From Candidatus Zixiibacteriota bacterium (GTDB taxonomy: Bacteria; Zixibacteria; MSB-5A5; RBG-16-43-9), in the NCBI GenBank assembly GCA_029858245.1, contig JAOUFL010000008.1, positions 1 through 21,255 of the forward strand: a stretch of DNA of 21,255 bases, in the 5' to 3' direction. Below are positions 15,587 through 21,255 of the stretch, one piece after another; within the stretch, counting starts at the first letter, position 1, and each line of letters starts with the position of its first letter. Below the pieces are notes generated by a model that saw nothing but the letters and a program-made list of their open reading frames with translations, was not told the DNA's origin and did no database searches. A program made the translations under genes and the position numbers.

Positions 15587-17924
15587 TCCCTGCTCTTTTA
15601 CCGATCAACAACGCTACTATCAGTACCAGACATGCAATAAAAGCCATGGGAATTTTGAGCCCGGTCGAAAGCTGGCTTTTACCTATGAGCAGTGGTAGAA
15701 TAAGAATCGAGACTAAATTCATTACTTTTATTAAGGGATTAAGTGACGGACCAGCAGTATCCTTGAAGGGGTCGCCAACCGTATCTCCAATCACGCTGGC
15801 TTTATGAGCCTCCGAGCCCTTTCCACCATAAAGTCCTGCTTCAATAGTCTTTTTAGCATTATCCCAGATTCCACCTGCATTGGAAAGCATAACTGCCAAG
15901 AGCTGACCGGTTAAGATTGTCCCGGCTAAAAATCCTCCTAATCCCTCTACTCCTAAGAGGAATCCGACTATCAAAGGAGAAAGTATAGCCAAAAGCCCGG
16001 GTGTAACAAGCTCCCTTTGAGCTGCGGCAGTGGATATATTCACACACTTATAATATTCGGGCTTGTTTTTCCCCTCCATTATACCGGGTATCTCTCTAAA
16101 CTGTCTTCTTACCTCCTCCACCACTTGAAAAGCTGCCCTACCCACTGCTCGTATAGCTAAGGAGCTGAAAAGGAAAGGCATGGCTCCGCCGATGAGAAGA
16201 CCAACAAAAGCTTTGGGCAGATTAATCTGAATGCCTGTCTCAAAAAACCTCAAAGCTGGATCAAGCAGGTTTATATCAGAGCCGTAAGACCTGAAAAGTG
16301 AAACTGCAGCTATCACCGCAGAGCCTATGGCGAAACCCTTGGTAACTGCCTTGGTTGTATTTCCTACCGCGTCCAGTTTGTGCACTATATGATAAGCTTC
16401 TGGATTTTTATCCTCCTCTAAGACCTTGGACATCTCGAAAATACCGTTAGCATTATCCGATACTGGACCATAGGAATCCATAGAGACAATGATTCCGGTT
16501 GTGGTGAGCATGCCCATCCCGGCTAATGCTATACCATAAGCTGCCAAGGCAACGTTACCGCTAAAAATGAGATTTGAACCTAGAATGGTAATAGAGATTA
16601 CTATAATGGATAAAACCGTTGATTCCATGCCTTCAGAGAATCCGGACAGAATTGTGGTTGCTGGTCCTGTTTTGGTTGCTCTCGCAGTCTCTTTAACCGG
16701 ACTGTACTCCACAGCAGTATAGTACTCGGTCAGATAGCTGATTAGTACAGCCAGGATAATTCCTGAGAACGTCGCCCAGAAAAATCTCATATCCGGTGTA
16801 CCCCAGGGTGTTTTTATATAGAAATAGTTTATTATACCGAAGCCTATAGTTGATGTCACCGCAGAGGCCACAAACCCATTCTGGATAGGTCTCATCGGGT
16901 TGAAATCTTTCCTGTCTTTACCTTTTACACTCCAGGTTCCCAGGATGGAAGCGAAAACCCCTACTGCCCTGACTAAGAGAGGGAAGACGATCAATTTCAA
17001 AGCTAAATCCCTGCCAAAGGGAGTGGGGTTAAAAACAGCATAGGAAGCTCCCAGGATCATAGCCGCCACCAGTGTGACCTCGTAAGATTCGAAAAGGTCT
17101 GCTGCCATTCCAGCGCAGTCACCCACATTATCCCCAACGTTGTCCGCAATCACTGCTGCATTTCTGGGGTCATCCTCTGGAATGCCAGCTTCAATCTTAC
17201 CCACCAGATCCGCTCCTACATCTGCTGCCTTGGTAAAGATTCCTCCACCTACCCTCATAAATAGAGCCACCAGGCTTCCTCCGAAACCAAATCCTAGCAG
17301 CACCATCATAGACTTCTCTCTGAAAATCATAAATATGATTGTTGCTCCTACCAGCCCCATCCCAATGGTGAACATCCCGGTAACCGTGCCGGATTGAAAA
17401 GCGGTCTCCAGGGCATTTTTAAAGGAAGTTCTGGCTGCATGAGCTACCCTCACATTACCCCTCACTGCAACCGACATCCCGATAAGCCCGGTCATAGCTG
17501 ACAGGGTTGATCCTGCTAAAAAAGAAAAGGCGATCCCCCAGATCAACTTCCAGTCCGGGTTTCCATTTGGGAGGACATAGATATTTTTATAAACGAAAAA
17601 TAGTAAAATTGTCAGAAATATTATGAAAATAAACATAACCCTGAACTGACGGGTAAGGTAGGCTTTGGCTCCATCCTGGATAGCTTTAGCCACCTCTATC
17701 ATCTTAGGAGTACCCTGTTCTTTTTTAATAACCTTGAAAGCCAAATAGAGCCCATAGGCTAATCCTAAGATGGCAGAAATTAATACAAAATATAATGCCA
17801 GATTAACCGTGCGGTCAAAGGGAGGTAAAAGCACATCTCCTTCACCGGCCAGGATATTGCCTGGTAAAATTGAAAATGAAAAGAGTAAAAAAAACCCGTT
17901 TAATAACCTGATGACTTTTGACAT
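15573..17924 (-). CDS. hppA: Membrane-bound ion-pumping pyrophosphatase, K+-independent type
   Basis: This enzyme splits pyrophosphate and pumps H+ (in some members Na+) out of the cytoplasm. The 783 residues include the catalytic motifs DVGADLVGKIE (235-245), DNVGDNVGDCAGM (261-273) and GDTVGDPFKDT (713-723), and about 16 hydrophobic spans. GNTTKAVT at 521-528 carries Lys525 and Thr528, the residues that mark the K+-independent class; K+-dependent enzymes have Ala at the lysine position. The N-terminus has an extra hydrophobic segment (about 8-26, ending near NILAGEG) before the usual first span, so it may have a signal peptide or an added helix. GGGAGGT lies four bases before the ATG. It stands alone between a terminator and the Yip1-headed operon. 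H+ rather than Na+ as the ion is inferred from the K+-independent residues. Confidence 0.95.
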   Translation of the reverse strand: MSKVIRLLNGFFLLFSFSILPGNILAGEGDVLLPPFDRTVNLALYFVLISAILGLAYGLYLAFKVIKKEQGTPKMIEVAKAIQDGAKAYLTRQFRVMFIFIIFLTILLFFVYKNIYVLPNGNPDWKLIWGIAFSFLAGSTLSAMTGLIGMSVAVRGNVRVAHAARTSFKNALETAFQSGTVTGMFTIGMGLVGATIIFMIFREKSMMVLLGFGFGGSLVALFMRVGGGIFTKAADVGADLVGKIEAGIPEDDPRNAAVIADNVGDNVGDCAGMAADLFESYEVTLVAAMILGASYAVFNPTPFGRDLALKLIVFPLLVRAVGVFASILGTWSVKGKDRKDFNPMRPIQNGFVASAVTSTIGFGIINYFYIKTPWGTPDMRFFWATFSGIILAVLISYLTEYYTAVEYSPVKETARATKTGPATTILSGFSEGMESTVLSIIVISITILGSNLIFSGNVALAAYGIALAGMGMLTTTGIIVSMDSYGPVSDNANGIFEMSKVLEEDKNPEAYHIVHKLDAVGNTTKAVTKGFAIGSAVIAAVSLFRSYGSDINLLDPALRFFETGIQINLPKAFVGLLIGGAMPFLFSSLAIRAVGRAAFQVVEEVRRQFREIPGIMEGKNKPEYYKCVNISTAAAQRELVTPGLLAILSPLIVGFLLGVEGLGGFLAGTILTGQLLAVMLSNAGGIWDNAKKTIEAGLYGGKGSEAHKASVIGDTVGDPFKDTAGPSLNPLIKVMNLVSILILPLLIGKSQLSTGLKIPMAFIACLVLIVALLIGKRAGRVKD

Positions 17925-17956
17925 CCTACCTCCCTGGGGAAAACTAACTGATTAAA

Positions 17957-17998
17957 AAACAAAAGGCAGTTTTATATAAACTGCCTTATAATTTTTTT
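17957..17998. terminator. Rho-independent terminator after tonB (near-symmetric)
   Basis: AAGGCAGTTT (17963-17972) pairs over ten bases with AAACTGCCTT (17978-17987) around a five-base loop. On the minus strand the stem is followed by TTGTTTTTTAAT, a good terminator tail, placed about 47 bases after the tonB stop. The + strand also has a T run (17992-17998). It separates the exbBD-tonB operon from hppA. Confidence 0.85.
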
Positions 17999-18033
17999 CT
18001 AATAAAGAACATCCTATAATTGTTTCCTTTAAG

Positions 18034-18759
18034 CTATTTTAATAGAAACTCCACTTTATATTGTACCCAGACTGCTACTGGCTCCTTATTGCTGATGGCA
18101 GGTTTGTATTCATTCTGCTTGGCAGCTTCAACTGCTGCATCGCAAAAGATATCCGGGTTCACACTACCGGTTTTAATACATTTAGCATCCCTGACTTTTC
18201 CATGCTTATCTACCAGTGCCTGTACCCAGACCATCCCCTCTACTCCTGCCTTTTCAGCCAGCTCCGGATATTTTGGCTTGATCCATTTTATGGGTACTGG
18301 AGCTTCCTCATATGGTATAAACTCGTCTGCTGTGGGCAGATATTCTTCCTCTGGAATATCAATAACTATGTCCTCTCTTCCTGTCCCCTCAGTAGCAATT
18401 GTGGGATTTTGCAATGCTCCTAACTCTGTTTGTGAAGCTAAAGTTACGGTTTCCTTAGCTTCATCATCCGGAACTGCTTCAGGGATACCAACGGATGGTG
18501 CTGCAGCTGCAGCCGGTGCTGCTACTGCTACCTGCCTGGCTTGAGCCTGGGATAAAGAAGGAGGCGCTCCTAACTCTGCTATACTCTTTATGGTTATCAC
18601 CCTGGTAGCTGTAGGTTTTTGTGATGTGATATGTGAAAAAACCAGAAAGGACCCAATCAGAAGAATATGCACCAGCCCGGCAAGTAATACTGCCATACCT
18701 AAATTCTTTTGATATACTCTTTTAAGCTCGAATGCTCCATAAGGGGTTGCTACTCTCAT
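18034..18759 (-). CDS. tonB: TonB family energy transducer
   Basis: TonB carries energy from the inner membrane ExbB/ExbD motor to outer membrane receptors. The 241-residue protein has a short cytoplasmic start with ELKRVYQKNLG, one span at about 20-42 containing His31 (the conserved histidine of TonB spans), and a periplasmic linker. The linker is Ala/Pro/Glu-rich (about 75-135) and relatively short. The C-terminal TonB domain (about 150-241) reads PKYPELAEKAGVEGMVWVQA, then VDKHGKVRDAKCIKTG and the final VWVQYKVEFLLK. The start overlaps the second exbD by ATGA, with GGAGG about nine bases ahead, so translation is coupled. A terminator follows. It may equally serve a TolA-like or gliding-related function, as TonB homologues in this group are diverse. 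Confidence 0.9.
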   Translation of the reverse strand: MRVATPYGAFELKRVYQKNLGMAVLLAGLVHILLIGSFLVFSHITSQKPTATRVITIKSIAELGAPPSLSQAQARQVAVAAPAAAAAPSVGIPEAVPDDEAKETVTLASQTELGALQNPTIATEGTGREDIVIDIPEEEYLPTADEFIPYEEAPVPIKWIKPKYPELAEKAGVEGMVWVQALVDKHGKVRDAKCIKTGSVNPDIFCDAAVEAAKQNEYKPAISNKEPVAVWVQYKVEFLLK

Positions 18760-19307
18760 TTTTTACTCCCTCCTTTGGGCTTGAGCTTTCCGGTGATAAG
18801 CCCTTCATCTTCGTCAGTAAAAGGAGCAAAGCTGAAACGGTAACTGAATTTATCGTTACGCTCTTTTATCTGTCTTTCAATCATCTGAATCTCATCGATA
18901 ATATCTACCATTTTAAAATACCTGGCGTCTTTATGAATTTTGATCAGGGTAACCAGCTTCGGTCTTTCCTGATTCTTCGCTGAAAGCAGTGCTCTTAATG
19001 AATCATCGGGTAATGGCTCTGGCTTCTCTATACCCATAGACCAGAACATTTTTCCTTCCTGGTCTACTCTAATGGTTAAAAGATTGGATTCCGCAATCGG
19101 GACTGGAACATCCTCTGGAGGAAGGTTGATCTCCATTGCCTGAGGCATGCTGAAAATTGTGGTTACCATATAGAAAATCAACAATAGAAATGCGATATCT
19201 ACCATAGGGGTCATATCTATACGGATCCCTATCCTTCTTTTGGGTCTTCTTAACCCGGTACCCTTTTTCCCTCGAGGACTTGGTCCTCCTACATCAACAC
19301 CTGCCAT
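18756..19307 (-). CDS. exbD: ExbD/TolR family biopolymer transport protein (second copy)
   Basis: A 183-residue ExbD-type protein: a long basic cytoplasmic start (about 1-30, with GKKGTGLRRPKRR), one span with the motif DMTPMVDIAFLLLIFYMVTT and the proton-carrying Asp37, then a periplasmic domain. The periplasmic part is divergent, with IHKDARYFKMVDIIDEIQMI near 130-150, corresponding to the KADKxAxY...V...I helix of the family. The C-terminal extension is glycine/lysine-rich (KLKPKGGSKK). It lies 41 bases after the first copy and overlaps tonB by four bases. Compared with its neighbour it has a longer N-terminus and C-terminus, so the two probably form a heteromeric periplasmic unit. Confidence 0.92.
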   Translation of the reverse strand: MAGVDVGGPSPRGKKGTGLRRPKRRIGIRIDMTPMVDIAFLLLIFYMVTTIFSMPQAMEINLPPEDVPVPIAESNLLTIRVDQEGKMFWSMGIEKPEPLPDDSLRALLSAKNQERPKLVTLIKIHKDARYFKMVDIIDEIQMIERQIKERNDKFSYRFSFAPFTDEDEGLITGKLKPKGGSKK

Positions 19308-19348
19308 AAAAAATCACTCCTTAAGCAAAATTGCTTTATATGGTCTCC

Positions 19349-19819
19349 TTAACTTCCGGTCTCCGTCTCGGTAACCAACTGGAATCTCGGCATATAGTTG
19401 TCCCTCATCGTAGTCATTAGACTCTGCATCGTCCCATAACGAGCTTCCTTATCTGCTTTAATCACCACAAAAATCCGGGGGTATTTTGCCCGGATGGAAT
19501 TTATGATTCCAACCACCGTATTGAGATTTGCTTCTTCATAAATTCTTTCCGTAACTCTTTCCTTTTTCCCCTGAATCTCAACTTCTTTTCTGGATAAATA
19601 ATCAACAAAAATTGAGTCTTCTTTGGTAATGGTTATCGTCAGTATATCTGTTTCCGGAAGCTTAATCTCGGAATGTGAGGATGGAAGAGCTACTGTTTTC
19701 TTCTCCGGAGGTTTAAACTGGGTTGTAGTCATATAGAAGATTAAAAGCAGAAAAGCGATATCTACCATAGGGGTCATATCGATTTTGATCCCTATTCTCC
19801 TTTTCATCTTCTTTAACAT
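19349..19819 (-). CDS. exbD: ExbD/TolR family biopolymer transport protein (first copy)
   Basis: A 156-residue ExbD-type protein with a short basic start, then RIGIKIDMTPMVDIAFLLLI at the membrane entry; Asp20 is the expected proton-carrying residue. The periplasmic part has KYPRIFVVIKADKEARYGTM (about 110-130), the canonical ExbD helix-strand block. Its ATG overlaps the exbB stop codon by one base (TAATG), and GGAGG lies about ten bases ahead inside exbB. The DNA for the motif GCGATATCTACCATAGGGG (given on the + strand) is the same in both exbD copies. Confidence 0.93.
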   Translation of the reverse strand: MLKKMKRRIGIKIDMTPMVDIAFLLLIFYMTTTQFKPPEKKTVALPSSHSEIKLPETDILTITITKEDSIFVDYLSRKEVEIQGKKERVTERIYEEANLNTVVGIINSIRAKYPRIFVVIKADKEARYGTMQSLMTTMRDNYMPRFQLVTETETGS

Positions 19820-20547
19820 TACTTTTCAGCCTCCTTGTTCTTCAGAAGCTGTAAAACCTCATAAGATGCCTCATCCATAGTATAGTTAAAAGCATCCACT
19901 TTATTAACGAAGAAATTATATGCCACAATACCTATGATAGCGTTGAAAAGCCCTCCGGCAGTATTTACTAAAGCTTCAGCTATTCCTCTTGCCAACATCA
20001 TAGCATCCACCACTCCTCCAACCCTTTGTGAAGTCGCCGCAAATGCCCTGATCATACCGATGGTGGTTCCTAAAAGACCTACCATAGTTGCGATAGAGGC
20101 GATAGTGGACAGAGCGATTAAGTTCCTCTCTAAAAGTGGAACCTCTAAAGCATTGGCTTCCTCTATTGCTCTCTGAGTCTCGCTTAATCGCTTCTCTGAG
20201 GAAATGCCTGCATCCTTCAACTGTTTGTATCTCTCAATTCCAGCCCTTAGCACATTAGCGGTTGTTCCTCTCTGCTTATCACAGGCAGCAACTGCACTAT
20301 CAAAATCTTCTTTATCCAGCATCATTATCACATTCTTGAAAAAGGACTGAACCGAAGCTTTTCCCCGAGCTTTTCTCAAGGTGAAAAGTCTTTCCAGGAT
20401 AAAAGCCAAAAGCATAACGGATAAAGAGATCAGTACTCCAACCAGTGGTCCTCCCTCTCTCAGGTATGTGGGCAACTGACTCCAGATTAAAAATCCTACT
20501 GCTAAGGAGACCACCAAAACCAGAGTTACGAATACAGATTGTTTCAC
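19819..20547 (-). CDS. exbB: ExbB/TolQ/MotA-family proton channel protein
   Basis: A 242-residue ExbB-type protein forming the pentameric channel around the ExbD dimer. Spans lie at about 6-24 and 34-52, then a cytoplasmic region, then two spans with the family motifs STIASIATMVGLLGTTIGMI (about 147-166) and IAEALVNTAGGLFNAIIGI (about 188-206). Like many FCB relatives it has a hydrophobic N-terminal segment in addition to the usual three spans. The start is GTG at 20547 with AAAGGAGGT about seven bases ahead. It leads the exbB-exbD-exbD-tonB operon and lies 91 bases after the membrane gene at the right edge. Together with ExbD it turns proton flow into motion of TonB. Confidence 0.94.
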   Translation of the reverse strand: MKQSVFVTLVLVVSLAVGFLIWSQLPTYLREGGPLVGVLISLSVMLLAFILERLFTLRKARGKASVQSFFKNVIMMLDKEDFDSAVAACDKQRGTTANVLRAGIERYKQLKDAGISSEKRLSETQRAIEEANALEVPLLERNLIALSTIASIATMVGLLGTTIGMIRAFAATSQRVGGVVDAMMLARGIAEALVNTAGGLFNAIIGIVAYNFFVNKVDAFNYTMDEASYEVLQLLKNKEAEK

Positions 20548-20610
20548 GAAAAATACCTCCTTTAATGTTTAGAATTTAAATTCAAATTTCTCTTTTTATC
20601 TTACAACAGC

Positions 20611-20631
20611 CTATCTCATCCTGACCTCCTT
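20611..20631 (-). promoter_or_regulatory. Strong ribosome site followed by a two-codon frame (ATG AGA TAG)
   Basis: AAGGAGGT (20624-20631) is followed after four bases by ATG AGA TAG (20619-20611), all on the minus strand. The ribosome site is as good as any in the window, yet the frame ends after Met-Arg. It lies between the edge membrane gene and exbB. It could be a minigene that affects downstream translation, or a leftover start. Confidence 0.4.
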
Positions 20632-20638
20632 CAACCTC

Positions 20639-21255
20639 TTATAAATCATTGGCTTTAACACTATTCAAGACCCAACATCCTAAGCTGATCCACAGACCTA
20701 TCCCGGATATGCTCACCAGGGTAACCACATTGAAAACTTCCCTGAGCTGTTTTACTCCGAAAGCACTGGCCAGGGGAGTGGTTATCCCTATTATTGACAG
20801 GACGATTGCTACAATCCACAGAACGAAAGTTATTGAATTGAATCTAAGTGTCCTTTTGACCTTAAGAAGATATCTTTCTTCCAGACTGGCCTTGCTGTAT
20901 ATGGATAGCAGGTTGAAAATTCCCAATAGAAAAGAAATGATAATTATTAACAGAAACAATACCGCCAGGATTCCCATAAGTGTTCCTCCTAAACCAGAAT
21001 AGGTCATCAGGTTTCCGAATTTAACCAGGTATTGCAGGGCATTATAGCGCATAACCGTCTCTCCCCGGGAGAAATTAAACCAGGGAAGGAAAAGACTCAA
21101 AATCATCAAAACGGAAGTCAAAGTCAGTATGGTTTTTTCCACAGGCGAGAAGACCGAAACGAAGACCACACTATGGTCTCTTTCTTCTCTTTCCCCGTGT
21201 TCTTTTCTACTCTTGACCTCCTCTAAATATTTTTTCTCCTCCTCTGCGTTTTTCC
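20639..21255 (-). CDS. Integral membrane protein, unknown function (5' end outside window)
   Basis: The frame from the TAA at 20639-20641 has no stop up to the right edge, so the gene continues beyond the window. The first in-window start, GTG at 21169, is unlikely to be real: the 28 codons upstream encode an evenly charged stretch (AEEEKKYLEEVKSRKEHGER, then further acidic and basic residues) that looks like part of the protein. The visible part then has four hydrophobic spans: LTLTSVLMILSLFLPWF, one around LLIIIISFLLGIFNLL, one near FVLWIVAIVLSIIGI and a last one near VTLVSISGIGLWISL. No family is recognised. The charged helix before the spans suggests a cytoplasmic arm. It is on the same strand as exbB, 91 bases upstream, and may be cotranscribed with it. 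Confidence 0.7.
   Translation of the reverse strand, partial: KNAEEEKKYLEEVKSRKEHGEREERDHSVVFVSVFSPVEKTILTLTSVLMILSLFLPWFNFSRGETVMRYNALQYLVKFGNLMTYSGLGGTLMGILAVLFLLIIIISFLLGIFNLLSIYSKASLEERYLLKVKRTLRFNSITFVLWIVAIVLSIIGITTPLASAFGVKQLREVFNVVTLVSISGIGLWISLGCWVLNSVKANDL

Noticed and set aside
1..21255. CRISPR arrays, tRNA or rRNA genes, insertion sequences, prophage or plasmid genes
   Set aside because: No spaced direct repeats, cloverleaf-like segments, transposase or integrase motifs were seen on either strand.

Overview
The window looks like a chromosomal segment of a diderm bacterium. GC is moderate, about 40-45% by eye. Gram-negative envelope genes dominate: an OmpA-type outer membrane protein, a TolC-type outer membrane channel and an ExbB/ExbD/TonB energy system. 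They sit beside a membrane pyrophosphatase and two GWxTD-domain proteins. GWxTD proteins together with MacB-type tripartite clusters and Yip1 proteins are typical of the FCB superphylum and related candidate phyla such as Zixibacteria or KSB1-like lineages. That placement is an inference from gene families, not a phylogeny. Good Shine-Dalgarno sites are common, and GTG or TTG starts occur. No tRNA, rRNA, CRISPR array or insertion sequence was seen.

Left part (1-3908, mostly + strand): the C-terminal tail of a SpoIID/LytB-type protein; a promoter-like site and a long leader; an OmpA-family protein with five exact 30-residue thrombospondin type 3 repeats; and a strong bidirectional terminator shared with the convergent mazG gene. 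After these comes a divergent secreted protein with a carbohydrate-binding family 9-like fold and a Gly/Pro-rich tail. The gap from 3726 to 4032 holds what looks like a frameshifted small lipoprotein gene.

Middle (4033-15393, minus strand): a tightly packed ten-gene run read right to left. It encodes a Yip1-family membrane protein, a TolC-like channel, a periplasmic adaptor, a LolD/MacB-type ATPase, two paralogous MacB/FtsX permeases, two paralogous GWxTD proteins, and a NatA/NatB-type ABC-2 exporter. Gaps are 24-96 bases or short overlaps. I read it as one envelope transport operon: a tripartite efflux or secretion machine plus a second ABC exporter, with secreted proteins of unknown function between them. 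This is the best candidate here for an undescribed system.

Right part (15573-21255, minus strand): a membrane pyrophosphatase with K+-independent-type residues; a terminator; an exbB-exbD-exbD-tonB operon with overlapping genes; and a membrane protein whose reading frame is still open at the right edge. The pyrophosphatase could build a proton gradient that the ExbB/ExbD motor spends, with TonB carrying the energy to the outer membrane. No TonB-dependent receptor lies in the window.
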